From NCBI GenBank assembly GCA_002245135.1, contig NGBS01001241.1:1-28482 (forward strand): a stretch of DNA of 28,482 nt, given 5' to 3'. The position numbers and the translations under genes are program-made. The notes under the pieces are model-generated. The model did no database searches. It saw nothing but the letters and a program-made list of their open reading frames with translations, and was not told the origin of the DNA. Below, piece after piece: positions 1 through 9,846 of the stretch. Origin of the DNA: Proteromonas lacertae (Eukaryota > Sar > Bigyra > Opalinata > Proteromonadidae). Positions within the stretch are counted from its first letter, which is position 1. The number at the start of each line of letters is the position of its first letter.

Positions 1-2380
1 GAATGGATAGTATAGAATTTGTGAATTCCATCACCTGGTATATCGCATGACATATAATCAAACATTGATCACTTATTACATACCATGCTCTATCACTTTC
101 TTGAGATACTATTACTTTGATTTGTTTACATTTGATTTTTTTATCGTTAGGCCAATTTTTATCATAATCCATACCTATTAATACTTTTATGTTTTTATAT
201 TTCCTCTTCATCATCTGATAGAATATTGATACATGGATTATATATGTATATTTCCTGCTTAGCTTGTCTTTCATTAAATGCCGTTCCTCTATGATTCTTT
301 AACCAATATTCTAATAAACCAGTATATGAATATATATTTCTATTGTAATCATATCCATAAAACATCATATTGATACTACTGTAATTTTGAGGTATATCAT
401 TTACTTCAGTTGCATTATAATTTAGATCTAGGTAATAAAGGTAAATTGATGTTTTCTTCTCTAACCCAATCAGTAAAGAACATATAACTCTTGCTTGAAT
501 TTTCATCTACAATTGTACAAGGTGGATTATGTTATGTATAAATGCATCAATTGAATAGATTTTACCATTATTTGGTTAACAATTGTGTATAAAACTCTTG
601 TATTATCCTAGTTACACCTATTTTGCGCCATTTTCTCTATTAGCTAAAAATCTATGAGATTTATTAAAGTCTCTATTTGGATTTTGGTATAGCATTAAGC
701 AAATCATCTGATACTAAAAATGAAAATCTATCAGATGGTATAAGATGATGAGGATTAAATTGATTACCTAAACTAATTACATTAGATCTAGATACATTTG
801 ATACAGGAGGAGGTGGAGGTGGTTGTTGTTGATCAGTTCTTGCTGGTATAGGTCTTGGTGGCAAAGGAGGAGGTGGTATTTGATTACTCATATCACCAAG
901 ATCATAAGTGTCTGAATCTTCTTCAGTATCACTACTTGATGGATTATTATCATTATCTTCACTATCACTATTTGCAGGTGATGCATTATAAAATGCATTT
1001 AACATTTCTATCAATCAAATCTGCAGTAATTGATGGATGAGCAGGAGGATAATTAGCTGGTGCAACATATCGCCAATTTCTATGATCTGCAACATTCATT
1101 CCAACATAAGCTGGAACTGATCTTCTATGTTTAATTTGACGGTTAAGTTGTGTATCTAAAGCTCTATTCATTCTAAAAGTTATAGGATTAGCAAATATAT
1201 TTGTATTGATTTGACCTTGTGGTACATGAGCTTCTGTTAATATTTTTTGTATAGTTGCTAAATAGTTATATCTATATCCTGTTCTATTATCACCATCTGG
1301 TAATCCCATAAAATTTCTTCTATCAGGATGATATGGTAAAGTATATTCATTATCATTTTGATAATTACCACTTAACTTATCTTTTAATATTGGTATATAA
1401 TATAAAGCTAATATATACAAATCAGTTACGCAATTGTATATGATTAACGCAATTGAATAAGCTGTTTCTTCTTTTTGATTTGTTAAATACCAAAATTTAG
1501 TTCTCATTAAACGACCTATATAAAACTTTAATTTATCTTTCAGAGAATCACAAAAGCTAATTATATCATAATTTGCATTGTTGTTATTATTTTCATTATT
1601 ATCGTTGTTATTATTTCCATTGTTGTTATTATTGTTATTATCATTACTTCCATTGTCTGCGTTTACTAATACTCCTCTTACCATATTATCATGTCTATTT
1701 TGCATAACATTTTCTGCTCTTATTTCAGCTGCACTATTATAATGTTCATTATTCATTATGTTAAAATCATTTTCTGGTTCTGGATGTCTTTCATCAATTT
1801 CATAATGAGTTTTTTTAATTCTTCTATTTTCTAGTTGTGTAACACCTATTCTCTCTTTTGGGTGTAAAACAACAAATGGATTTCTTTGTAATATAAAATC
1901 AGATGCCATACACAATTTATCAATACCATCTGCTATGCGAGTTTTAAATATTCCACATTCTCTTGCATTAGCAGAATTTTCATTTCCTGCTAATTTTGGA
2001 TTATAAGCTTCTAATGGTTTGCCATGTGCAAAAGGACCTGTTACAAATAAATTCTTACACCAATTAAACATTTTCATATGTTCATCATATAAATTATATA
2101 TTCTATTAAACTCATGATTTGGCCAACCTACAGGAATCAGTCTATATTGCATAATCAATGTTTTGTTAAATCTTTTCACTTCTTGATTCACATAGTTATT
2201 CAAATCATCTTCGCTTATATCTTGAAATGGTATGACTTGATTCCTTCTATGTCTTCTTTTATGTCTTATTCTGTTCATATCAATAGGTACATTATCTTCA
2301 TCTTCTTCATATTCATAATCATCATCTGTTGGTTCATCTTCTTCATCATTTGAATTGTTAACTTGTGGTTGTGGTTGCAT
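1..2380 (-). pseudogene. Large acidic, Asn- and Pro-rich virus protein, fossil copy 1
   Basis: The gene starts at the ATG at 2380 and reads leftwards off the window. It opens with an acidic patch (many Asp/Glu) followed by an Arg-rich patch, then a globular region, an Asn run coded at about 1570-1660, a second globular region and a Pro-rich tract coded at about 800-880. Copies recur at 7810-9489 and 25763-28440. I do not recognise a domain. It lies divergently beside the penton-like gene with 79 bp between their starts, and the pairing is kept in both arms, so it is a regular part of this virus. A structural or core role is a guess. This copy looks broken, with roughly three or four breaks. 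Confidence 0.7.
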
Positions 2381-2459
2381 ATATATATAACGATATATAA
2401 ATTAAAGAATAATTCAAATAAAATAATATTTTAATATTTCTCAACAATTATAAAACATA
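2381..2459. promoter_or_regulatory. Divergent promoter region, large gene / penton gene
   Basis: Seventy-nine very AT-rich bases separate the ATG of the large gene (minus, 2380) from the ATG of the penton-like gene (plus, 2460). The equivalent spacer in the right arm is 25680-25762. Both genes must start here if each is expressed on its own. No precise TATA or initiator can be assigned, because almost the whole segment is A/T. Confidence 0.5.
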
Positions 2460-3431
2460 ATGCAACCTAAAGATAGTAATAATGTTATAAATAATAGAAG
2501 ATCATTGTTCTTAACTACATCAGACTATGATTCAAAATTTTCAAATAGATGGACAAGATGTATTAATACTCCAACTATAACTGAAAAATATCAATATATG
2601 AGTTTAATTACAGCAGTTATACCAAATAACTTCTATACAATACAAGATGAAGTAAATGATCATATTCTCTTTAATTTTACTTATTATAGTTGCATTAATC
2701 CAGATGAAACAAATCCAATAAAATGGGCATCCCCTGAAAACCAAAATGGACCTTATAATAAAACTATTGATATTAAAATACCTCAAAGAAAATATACAGG
2801 AAAAGAATTATTAGATTATTTTGCTAGAAATCTCTTAAGTTTTACTTTTTATGCATTTGATAATGGAGTGGTACCATTACCTGATGAAGATTTTGCAAAT
2901 AGATTTCCATTTCATAAAGTAGATGATCAAACAGATGTACTTCAATTTGAAAAAACTTCAGAAAATAGATTAAAGTTACAATTTAATTATATTACTCATT
3001 TCGGAAAATATTACTTTACAGATTTTAGTATGGAATTCCCTAACTTAGCATATAAGTTATTTGGTTTAGATGAAATAAATAAAAGTATATCAATTTATCA
3101 TGCAAATCATTTAAGTGATGCATATTTCAGTAAAGATTTTAATTATTATTCTAATTTGTTACCAAATCAGCCTTCTTTACTATGGGTGTCATTCATACAA
3201 ATTAGATGTGACTGGGTTAATAGTGGTGAGAATTCAATGGTTTTAGCAAATATACCTGTAACTGATATAAATGCAGATTATACTACATTCACTAATCCAC
3301 AAATTGAATGGACAACTAAAAAGATGCAATATCACGAATATCAACGAATGAATATATCAGTCTCTCAACAAGATGGTTATGCAATTGATTTAAATAACTT
3401 ACCTATTTATTTTGAGATTATTTTGTATTAA
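2460..3431 (+). CDS. Penton-like minor capsid protein (single jelly roll candidate)
   Basis: A 323-residue protein with no signal peptide or membrane segment, rich in beta-prone and aromatic residues. It sits directly before the MCP and has the length and position typical of the penton (vertex) protein of Polinton-like elements. The N-terminal part contains a Leu/Ile-rich stretch followed by a Tyr- and Asn-rich body, consistent with a jelly-roll shell protein, but there is no diagnostic short motif and the call rests mainly on gene order and size. The start is the ATG directly after the divergent spacer. The gap to the MCP start is 54 bp, suggesting separate but coordinated expression. This copy looks whole; its counterpart at 24708-25679 does not. 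Confidence 0.65.
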   Translation: MQPKDSNNVINNRRSLFLTTSDYDSKFSNRWTRCINTPTITEKYQYMSLITAVIPNNFYTIQDEVNDHILFNFTYYSCINPDETNPIKWASPENQNGPYNKTIDIKIPQRKYTGKELLDYFARNLLSFTFYAFDNGVVPLPDEDFANRFPFHKVDDQTDVLQFEKTSENRLKLQFNYITHFGKYYFTDFSMEFPNLAYKLFGLDEINKSISIYHANHLSDAYFSKDFNYYSNLLPNQPSLLWVSFIQIRCDWVNSGENSMVLANIPVTDINADYTTFTNPQIEWTTKKMQYHEYQRMNISVSQQDGYAIDLNNLPIYFEIILY

Positions 3432-3455
3432 TAAATTTCTTGCTATTTTTAAGCA

Positions 3456-3466
3456 TTTTTTGATTT
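3456..3466 (+). promoter_or_regulatory. TTTTTTGATTT motif upstream of MCP
   Basis: The 11-base string TTTTTTGATTT lies 20 bases before the MCP ATG and recurs at 4938-4948, 27 bases before the ATPase ATG. Two genes of the same capsid block sharing the same string at a similar distance suggests a virus promoter element. The background is T-rich, so chance similarity is possible. Confidence 0.35.
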
Positions 3467-3485
3467 TTAAAAAATAACATAAAAT

Positions 3486-4904
3486 ATGTCAATCACTGCT
3501 GTACCTAATTCACAAAAACATGAAAGCATTGTGCCAGCTTATATACCAGTCTACAATCATATTTTGGTTACACCTAACCAAAGCAGAAATGAGACTGTTT
3601 TATCTTTAAATTCAAACAGTGATGCTATTACATTTGAAATATCTGGTGATAATTGTGTTAATCTATCAAAAAGTTACTTTGAATTTGAATTAGATTATAC
3701 TACAGGTCAAAAAAGAGATCATGCAGCTTCAGGTTCAGGAAATTGGAAATTACCTATTTCACCTGTAACTGATTCTACTTCTGGTAAAATGTTAGATCAT
3801 ATAAATATAAAGAATTCAATGAATTTTGGAACTATCAAAGTATACAATAAAACTGGAACACTTCTATGTGATTTAGATAGTAGTTATAATGAATATCGAG
3901 ATTTAGCTCATCAAATTGCTAATCAGTATCCTTATGATATAAAAGATTATCATTATTATGAATATTTATTTGATGGCTTACGCATTAGAAATAATAAAAT
4001 AGCTGAAACAACTTTATGTAATTCTAATTCTACTTTAAATGCAAATGGAGGTGTTTGGAATTATTGGGAAGAAATGGGAACAACAGAAGATATATTACAT
4101 GGAAAACTATACTGCAGATTTCATTTTGCAGATTTCTATAATACCATATTAGCTTTGAAGAATGATATTTATTTTGGTGAAGTCATTTATATTCAATTCA
4201 CATTTGCTCCTATAATGAATTGGCTTCATCATAGCAATGGTTCTGTTTGGATTAATTCATGGCAACAACATGTAGGAATGAAAATTATTAATCCTAGACT
4301 TTACATTTGTTATAATAAAGATCCAACATGTAATGCTAATACCATTAATTATTCAACTCATCATCCTATTGACTTTACTGATTTTAACATAGTTCAAATC
4401 ACTAAAGATCCAATATCTGGTTGTAATACTTTTAACTATAACTTCAGTATTAATAGTAGCATAGGAAGTTATGTTAAATTTATATTGTACAGAGCATATT
4501 ATAATGATGCATATAATAGAGATACTATTCCTTTTGATCAAAATCAAGATAGAATAAGATGGCAAATTAATGATTTCGTTTATACACCTGATTATTTATA
4601 TCCAGCAAAATATCAGACATGGGAATATATGAGAAATATTATTCAAAATACAATATATGATAAATGTAGTACATTATCATTTCCCAATACATTTTTTGAT
4701 GTTCTAAATTTCAGTAGTGATCGATTAACTGAATTAAAATTAAGAGCTGGTAAAGACTTAGCAAGTGATTTAAAAATTACTTTGGATTGCTCAAATCAAC
4801 GATTTGATGCTAATCATAATCCATATACAATTCATCATAAGTTCTACATAATTACTGGTAAACAATTGATTATTGGACCAAGGGGTGTTGAAAAAGTAGT
4901 ATAA
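3486..4904 (+). CDS. Major capsid protein, double jelly-roll type
   Basis: A 472-residue beta-rich protein, the size expected of a Polinton/adintovirus-type MCP, placed between the penton-like gene and the packaging ATPase exactly as in that family. It has no signal peptide or membrane segment. A second copy of identical length lies at 23236-24654 and differs mostly by conservative exchanges (Ile/Leu, Ser/Thr, Phe/Tyr), with a small cluster of differences near residues 80-100 that may be a surface loop. In the known family this protein forms the pseudo-hexameric capsomers of an icosahedral shell. The family call is inferred from context, length and composition, because no short sequence motif defines it. 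The copy looks whole. Confidence 0.75.
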   Translation: MSITAVPNSQKHESIVPAYIPVYNHILVTPNQSRNETVLSLNSNSDAITFEISGDNCVNLSKSYFEFELDYTTGQKRDHAASGSGNWKLPISPVTDSTSGKMLDHINIKNSMNFGTIKVYNKTGTLLCDLDSSYNEYRDLAHQIANQYPYDIKDYHYYEYLFDGLRIRNNKIAETTLCNSNSTLNANGGVWNYWEEMGTTEDILHGKLYCRFHFADFYNTILALKNDIYFGEVIYIQFTFAPIMNWLHHSNGSVWINSWQQHVGMKIINPRLYICYNKDPTCNANTINYSTHHPIDFTDFNIVQITKDPISGCNTFNYNFSINSSIGSYVKFILYRAYYNDAYNRDTIPFDQNQDRIRWQINDFVYTPDYLYPAKYQTWEYMRNIIQNTIYDKCSTLSFPNTFFDVLNFSSDRLTELKLRAGKDLASDLKITLDCSNQRFDANHNPYTIHHKFYIITGKQLIIGPRGVEKVV

Positions 4905-4937
4905 GTAATAATACTTTATTATTGACTTCTATTTTTA

Positions 4938-4948
4938 TTTTTTGATTT
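4938..4948 (+). promoter_or_regulatory. TTTTTTGATTT motif upstream of packaging ATPase
   Basis: Second copy of the 11-base string found before the MCP gene (3456-3466), here 27 bases before the ATPase start. It lies in the 70 bp gap between MCP stop and ATPase start and is a candidate promoter element for the capsid block. Confidence 0.35.
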
Positions 4949-4974
4949 CTCACTACATAATATATACACACACT

Positions 4975-5736
4975 ATGTTTAAATTTGAAAAAATAAATAA
5001 CATACAAATTGAACCTGTTGATGGTGGTGAGTCATTTGATCCTAAGAAAATTCTGGGTTATGATTACTTTAATGAGCCTTTCTGCAATATATTTATTGTA
5101 GCTCGTAAGAACAGTGGGAAAACTACTTTGATATACAATATATTAAGACATATTATAGATCCAAAATATAAGAAAAAACAACATGTACATTTTTTCGTAG
5201 GTACAATTAAACAAGATAGGATATATGATTCAATTAAAGAGTTATTAGATTATAATGAAATTAGTTATGATGAAAATGATTCATTATTTGAACCTTATTC
5301 AGGAGATAATTTAGTAGAGAAGTTAATGAAATCAATTGATGATACAAACAAAGATAATTATGAGTATGCAGAACATATTATAATATTTGATGATCTTAGT
5401 TTAGAGTTGAAAACAGCTAATATCATACCAGTATTAATGAAAGAAAATAGACATTTAAAATCAAAAATTATAATTAGTAGTCAATATATTACTGATATAG
5501 TACCTTCAGCAAGATCACAAGTAGATTATTGTTTAACATTTTATGGATTGAGTAATAGAAATTTGTTTGACTTATACAACTCATTGAATATATGGATACC
5601 TGAATATGAAACATTTAAAGAGTTATATTTAGCTGTTACTAAGCCACAATATAACTTCTTATATATTGATAATGTTAAAAAAGTGTTTAGAGCTAACTTC
5701 AATATTTTGATTGAAGATCATTCTGAAGTTTCTTGA
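4975..5736 (+). CDS. A32/FtsK-HerA-type genome packaging ATPase
   Basis: A 253-residue P-loop ATPase. A Walker A motif (ARKNSGKTT) is near residue 45, a Walker B-type strand (hydrophobic run IIIFDDLS) is near residue 140, and an SSQY sensor-like segment follows. Size and motifs match the packaging ATPases of Polintons, virophages and related DNA viruses, which drive genome entry into preformed capsids. I chose the ATG at 4975; the open frame runs further upstream but without an ATG. Its TGA overlaps the ATG of the next possible reading frame by one base (TGATG), which may mean coupled expression. This copy looks whole; the counterpart at 22398-23164 is broken. Confidence 0.85.
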   Translation: MFKFEKINNIQIEPVDGGESFDPKKILGYDYFNEPFCNIFIVARKNSGKTTLIYNILRHIIDPKYKKKQHVHFFVGTIKQDRIYDSIKELLDYNEISYDENDSLFEPYSGDNLVEKLMKSIDDTNKDNYEYAEHIIIFDDLSLELKTANIIPVLMKENRHLKSKIIISSQYITDIVPSARSQVDYCLTFYGLSNRNLFDLYNSLNIWIPEYETFKELYLAVTKPQYNFLYIDNVKKVFRANFNILIEDHSEVS

Positions 5737-5780
5737 TGTTTTTATTAATTTTGTTATTTTATTGTTTATTAATACAAAAA

Positions 5781-6566
5781 ATGTTTATTGGGGAACGAAA
5801 TACTTCAGATATAAATATTGATACAGATAAGCTTGCTAAAGATATAGCTGACAAAATAAATATACAACCTACTGATCCTGATACTATTGTTAAACCTATT
5901 AATAATCATACTGATACTCAAATAAATAATATAGTTACACCTGTTTATGATATCAAAACTACTACAAATACTATATATGGTAAATGTCAAGAAATATATA
6001 ATGTTGTAAATAATAGTTCTGGAGGTAGTACTACAATAGTTAATAATTCTGTATCACCTAAATTATTGCATACTGAATATACATATTGGTCAGTTAATTT
6101 TTATATATTACAAGATAATTCGATCAATCAATATGAATCTACTGTAAAAGTACCTATAAAAATTCAAATGTTTGAACATTTTATGAGAATCAAAATATAT
6201 GATGGTATTGTTTTGAGAAATGAAGATGCTAGATATGGATATATATTTTATCTAGATGATCATCATGTTATTAAAGCTGAACCAGGTAAAGAAGATTTAT
6301 TGCAACAATATTATAACAAATTATTAGAAACATACTTTGTAGATGGAAGTAATGGAATATACTTCCCTATACAAGGTGTAATAAATGAAACTTCACAACC
6401 TGCATTAAATAAATATGATGGTTTTTTTGCTATATTAAGAAATAATAATAATAAATGTAATCTTTATATAGAGCAAAAAGGACTTGATGCATATTCATAT
6501 CAAGCATTCCCACCTCAAGTTATTATAACAGAGTGGATGGATACAGGTGTAACAGAACCATTTTAG
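5781..6566 (+). CDS. Spike-like protein: short shaft plus beta-rich C-terminal part
   Basis: About 261 residues if it starts at the ATG at 5781. I prefer this start because both arms share the frame from there (MFIGERN...) but not reliably before it; an ATG at 5736 would add a hydrophobic N-terminal segment. Residues ~10-80 are rich in Asp, Asn, Ile and Thr with repeated heptad-like spacing, then a Ser/Gly hinge (SSGGS), then a beta-rich, aromatic C-terminal part of ~170 residues. Such a layout resembles small virus spikes or fibres, but I recognise no family. It lies directly after the packaging ATPase and is kept in both arms, so it belongs to the virus set. A vertex or receptor-binding role is inference only. 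This copy looks whole. Confidence 0.55.
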   Translation: MFIGERNTSDINIDTDKLAKDIADKINIQPTDPDTIVKPINNHTDTQINNIVTPVYDIKTTTNTIYGKCQEIYNVVNNSSGGSTTIVNNSVSPKLLHTEYTYWSVNFYILQDNSINQYESTVKVPIKIQMFEHFMRIKIYDGIVLRNEDARYGYIFYLDDHHVIKAEPGKEDLLQQYYNKLLETYFVDGSNGIYFPIQGVINETSQPALNKYDGFFAILRNNNNKCNLYIEQKGLDAYSYQAFPPQVIITEWMDTGVTEPF

Positions 6567-6703
6567 TAATAATTATATTATGGTTATTATATTTTTTATT
6601 ATGTTTTTATTATGTTTTTATTATATTATGTGATTTTTATTAAATTACGCATATTTTTAAACCCTGTTCCAAATTATTTTAAGATAAAGATTCGTTTTAA
6701 AAT
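6567..6703. other. Convergent intergenic spacer, AT-rich
   Basis: The spacer separates the plus-strand spike-like gene from the minus-strand Cys-rich gene. It contains several near-identical short runs of the type TTTTATTATG (about 6590-6630). These are low-complexity and may serve as 3' end signals for both genes. The right-arm equivalent is 21433-21567. Confidence 0.4.
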
Positions 6704-7180
6704 TTAGACTATGTTTATCGTAGTTTGATCATTGTTTCCTTTAACTTCTTCTTGTACTTCTTCTTCCTCATCATCACTATCATCAAATATATAATTCTTC
6801 TTTACATAATGTTTCAACATAGGATTCTTCTTCAAATGAACACTTCCCATTCCTTCAGGTAGTGTTAACCACTCAATATACTTATCAAACACTGCAAAAT
6901 AATGTCTATTTAATCCTCTTGGTTTTACTGATGGTTTAATATCGAAAAGCATCATATAATATCTCTTATCACTATACTTTGTCCACATCTTTTGATGGCA
7001 AATAGCACAGAATTCATTATAAGACTTTATCTCTTCCTTAGGTAATGGACTATCTAAAACTGCACTTATATTATGGTTAAAATATAAGTAAAACTTACAT
7101 GTTCCACATATACACTTATCTAAATAATCTTCATTATTTCTAAATGAACAAAAGAAAGCAAAGTTTACTGAAGCACACAT
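6704..7180 (-). CDS. Small Cys-rich (CxC/CxxC) virus protein of unknown function
   Basis: A 158-residue protein with a Cys cluster at about residues 23-28 (CICGTC), a second pair at about 58-61 (CAIC) followed by His, a central hydrophobic/aromatic part and a strongly acidic C-terminal tail (DDSDDEEEE). The two Cys sets could form one zinc site. The copy at 20953-21432 is almost identical and also whole, one residue longer in the acidic run. It is transcribed from the non-coding segment S, separately from the capsid block. It could be a regulatory or replication accessory protein, but no family is recognised. Confidence 0.7.
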   Translation of the reverse strand: MCASVNFAFFCSFRNNEDYLDKCICGTCKFYLYFNHNISAVLDSPLPKEEIKSYNEFCAICHQKMWTKYSDKRYYMMLFDIKPSVKPRGLNRHYFAVFDKYIEWLTLPEGMGSVHLKKNPMLKHYVKKNYIFDDSDDEEEEVQEEVKGNNDQTTINIV

Positions 7181-7456
7181 ATTTTATATAATTTTGATAA
7201 AAAACGGTTTTTCTAAAATATCAGGAAAATCAAAACTGTTTCTTTTTTCTGTTTATAACAACAGTTTCTCGTCAGAATTTCGATTTAGTAAAAAATATAG
7301 AATATTGCAGATAATTCTTTAAATATATATTTTTGACACTATTTAAATTCTTTTGAATGTTTTTAACTACACTATATAAATCCATAAATAAATTGATAAC
7401 TAAAAAAAAGTAAGAACGCATTCTGTAGCTTGGCCACCACACTATTTAATCACTAA

Positions 7457-7479
7457 GTCCTAGCTAGGCTACACAGGAC
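7457..7479. other. Hairpin GTCCT...AGGAC in segment S
   Basis: Five-base arms GTCCT and AGGAC enclose a 13-base loop that itself contains the palindrome AGCTAGGCT-like core. It is retained in the right copy of S. Weak alone, but part of a cluster of hairpins. Confidence 0.3.
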
Positions 7480-7519
7480 ACGCTACTTACTTACATAGAA
7501 ATACATTTCTTATTATATA

Positions 7520-7557
7520 AAGTAGCTACCCTGCCGGGGTAGAACAGGTAGCTACTT
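7520..7557. other. Hairpin with 11-base arms in segment S
   Basis: AAGTAGCTACC at 7520-7530 pairs with GGTAGCTACTT at 7547-7557. The loop contains a second small stem (CTACCC / GGGGTAG). It is the most G+C-rich point of segment S and is present in the right copy at about 20561-20600. It could be a replication or transcription signal. Confidence 0.5.
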
Positions 7558-7690
7558 ATCTATTTATACACTTTATTTCTACTATCCTACGCTAAAAACT
7601 ATTGAAAACATAAAATTAAAATTTGACCCATAAATTTATTCACACACTAAAATATATAAAGAATTTTAAATTCACCACTTGCTCCAGTAT

Positions 7691-7771
7691 AACCCGTACC
7701 AAAAACTAATTTACACTCAAATCGCTTATTCTTACCTGTAGAAGGCACCTAAGAATAGTCTGGTACGGTTT
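7691..7771. other. Nested hairpin close to the inner edge of segment S
   Basis: Outer arms AACCCGTACC (7691-7700) and GGTACGGTTT (7762-7771) enclose inner arms TATTCTTA (7727-7734) and TAAGAATA (7750-7757). It lies about 40 bases inside the sharp edge at 7809; the right copy is at about 20350-20429. A stem close to a genome end is common in linear replicons and could be an origin or packaging signal (inference). Confidence 0.45.
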
Positions 7772-7809
7772 ACCCATATACAGTGATATTCTTACGGTTA
7801 TACATATAT

Positions 7810-9489
7810 AAGTTAAGTGTTAATTATCAAAATGATAATGAATATACTTTACCATATCATCCTGATAGAAGAAATTTTATGGGATTACCAGATGGTGATA
7901 ATAGAACAGGATATAGATATAACTATTTAGCAACTATACAAAAAATATTATCAGAAGCTCATGTACCACAAGGTCAAATCAATACAAATATATTTGCTAA
8001 TCCTATAACTTTTAGAATGAATAGAGCTTTAGATACACAACTTAACCGTCAAATTAAACATAGAAGATCAATTCCAGCTTATGTTGGAATGAATGTTGCA
8101 GATCATAAAAATTGGAGATATGTTGCACCAGCTAATTATCCTCCTGCTCATCCATCAATTACTGCAGATTTGATTGATAGAAATGTTAATGCATTTTATA
8201 ATGCATCACCTGCAAATAGTGATAGTGAAGATAATTATAATAATCCATCAAGTAGTGATACTGAAGAAGATTCAGACACTTATGATCTTGGTGATATGAG
8301 TAATCAAATACCACCTCCTCCTTTACCACCAAGACCTATACCAGCAAGAACTGATCAACAACAACCACCTCCACCTCCTCCTGTATTAAATGCATCTAGA
8401 TCTAATGTAATTAGTTTAAGTAATCAATTTAATCCTCATCATCTTATACCATCTGATAGATTTTCATTTTTAGTACCAGATGATTTGCTTAATGCTATAC
8501 CAAATCCAAATAGAGACTTTAATAAATCTCATAGATTTTTATCTAATAGAGAAAATGGTGCAAAAATAGGTGTAACTAGGATAATACAAGAGTTTTATAC
8601 ACAATTATTAACAAATAATGGTAAAATCTATTCAATTGATGCATTTATACATAACCATAATCCACCTTGTACAATTGTAGATGAAAATTCAAATAAGAGT
8701 TATATGTTCTTTACTGATTGGGTTAGAGAAGAAAACATCAATTTACCTTTATTACCTAGATCTAAATATAATGCAACTGAAGTAAATGATATACCTCAAA
8801 ATTACAGTAGTATCAATATGATGTTTTATGGATATGATTACAATAGAAATATATATTCATATACTGGTTTATTAGAATATTGGTTAAAGAATCATAGAGG
8901 AACACCATTTAATGAAAGACAAGCTAAACAGGAAATATATATATATAATCCATGTATTAATATTCTATCAGATGATGAAGAGGAAAATAAAAACATAAAA
9001 GTATTAATAGGTATGGATTATGATAAAAATTGGCCTAACGATAAAAAAATCAAATGTAAACAAATCAAAGTAATAGTATCTCAAGAAAGTGATAGAGCAT
9101 GGTATGTAATAAGTGATCCAATGTTTGATTATATGTCATGCGATATACCAGGTGATGGAATTCACAAATTCTATAATTATCCATTCTTTGTTAAGATAGG
9201 AGATACAGTAGAATTGATAGTACCAGTATCTTTGAAAGATAATATTTATGTATTAAAAGATGCTAGATTAAATGATAAAGATGAAAATAATTATTTAAAA
9301 ATTGATGATTATATGAGAAATGCAAATCGAGATAGTATTAATCAAAGAGCTATTGATGATAGAGAAACAGCTAAGCGTAGAATACATGGTTTAGGTAAAA
9401 AGCGTAGAAGAAAAGCACAATCATTAATGAAATTGTATACCAAATTGTTTACACACAATAATAAAAGAAAAAGAATAAAAATTATATAG
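7810..9489 (+). pseudogene. Large acidic, Asn- and Pro-rich virus protein, partial copy 2
   Basis: This is a third, partial copy of the large gene seen at 1-2380 and 25763-28440, beginning where segment S stops. What is present is one long open frame. It contains a DNYNNPSSSD-type acidic stretch, a Pro-rich tract coded at about 8310-8385, a globular C-terminal region and a very basic C-terminus (KKRRRK, KRKRIK) that looks like a nuclear or nucleic-acid-binding tail. Its stop overlaps the stop of the convergent protease gene by eight bases, an arrangement also seen at the right end of the window. There is no recognised domain. Confidence 0.7.
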
Positions 9490-9846
9490 TTTTAAATTTT
9501 GTTTCTAACATTTTAGCTCTTTTTTCTCCTTTTAATGAATTAAAATTTGTTGCTTGCACAAATGATTTGTTATTTACTATGATATCAACTAAAAACAAAA
9601 TTGCATGATAACCACATCTTACACTATCAACTCTTTGATTTTTCACTCTGTTTATTTTTATCTTATATTCATCATTAGGATATTTTTTTAATTTTGTTAA
9701 ATCTTTATAAAACTTTGTTATTTGCTTTGGTTTATCTCCAAAACTATCATAGTACATTATCCTCCTAGTATTATTGTTAACACATAAACTAACCCAATGA
9801 CCTATTTTACTTACAGGATCTTTAGTTGTATTAGTACAAAGTATTA
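9482..9846 (-). pseudogene. Adenain-type cysteine protease fossil, part on the left of the insertion
   Basis: This part carries the protease signature: a His in GHWVSL, an Asp in YYDSFG and a Cys in RCGYHA, preceded by NQRVDS where the Gln-type residue is expected. That order (His, Asp, Gln, Cys) is the known catalytic layout of adenovirus protease and Ulp1-like enzymes, which mature capsid proteins in Polinton-type viruses. The gene is interrupted by the 8.14 kb element at 9847-17983, and the remaining part lies at 17984-18186. Gene order (beside the large gene, tail to tail) is the same at the right window edge. Confidence 0.8.
9839..9846. repeat. Target-site duplication, left
   Basis: AAGTATTA here matches AAGTATTA at 17983-17990. 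If the terminal repeats are taken as perfectly matched to their last base, the duplication is the 7-base AGTATTA, because the A at 17983 can belong to either. A 7-8 bp duplication shows that the enclosed segment arrived by transposition. Confidence 0.75.

Larger units (their letters stand above)
1..7809 (+). mobile_element. Polinton/adintovirus-like fossil, left inverted arm
   Basis: This arm carries a contiguous virus morphogenesis block: large acidic gene on the minus strand, then penton-like, MCP, packaging ATPase and spike-like genes on the plus strand, a Cys-rich gene on the minus strand and a non-coding segment that ends at 7809. The same genes recur in inverted order in 20310-28482 with only a few percent difference in the MCP protein, so the two arms are recent relatives. 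Seen directly: the inverted gene order and the abrupt loss of similarity at 7809. Known: Polinton-type elements encode this capsid, ATPase and protease set. The arm runs off the window at position 1. The capsid block looks whole; the large gene is broken in a few places. No polymerase or integrase is present here, so the family call rests on the capsid and packaging genes. Confidence 0.8.
7181..7809. repeat. Non-coding segment S, candidate virus terminal repeat (left copy)
   Basis: About 630 bp without a convincing gene, repeated in inverted orientation at 20310-20952 with high identity. It contains several hairpins (7457-7479, 7520-7557, 7691-7771). Similarity between the two arms ends abruptly at 7809 and 20310, and the sequences beyond are unrelated to each other. 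Non-coding, structured, and ending at a sharp point: this is what a virus terminal inverted repeat would look like. I infer that the inner edge is a former genome end. It also holds the promoter side of the Cys-rich gene. Confidence 0.6.

Noticed and set aside
5805-5990. Minus-strand open frame inside the spike-like gene (and its mirror at 22145-22330)
   Set aside because: Antisense shadow, Ile/Ser/Tyr-rich because of AT-rich codons, with no independent support.
7441-7560. tRNA-like or structured RNA gene in segment S
   Set aside because: The hairpins do not form a cloverleaf with T- and D-arm consensus; I kept them as hairpins only.
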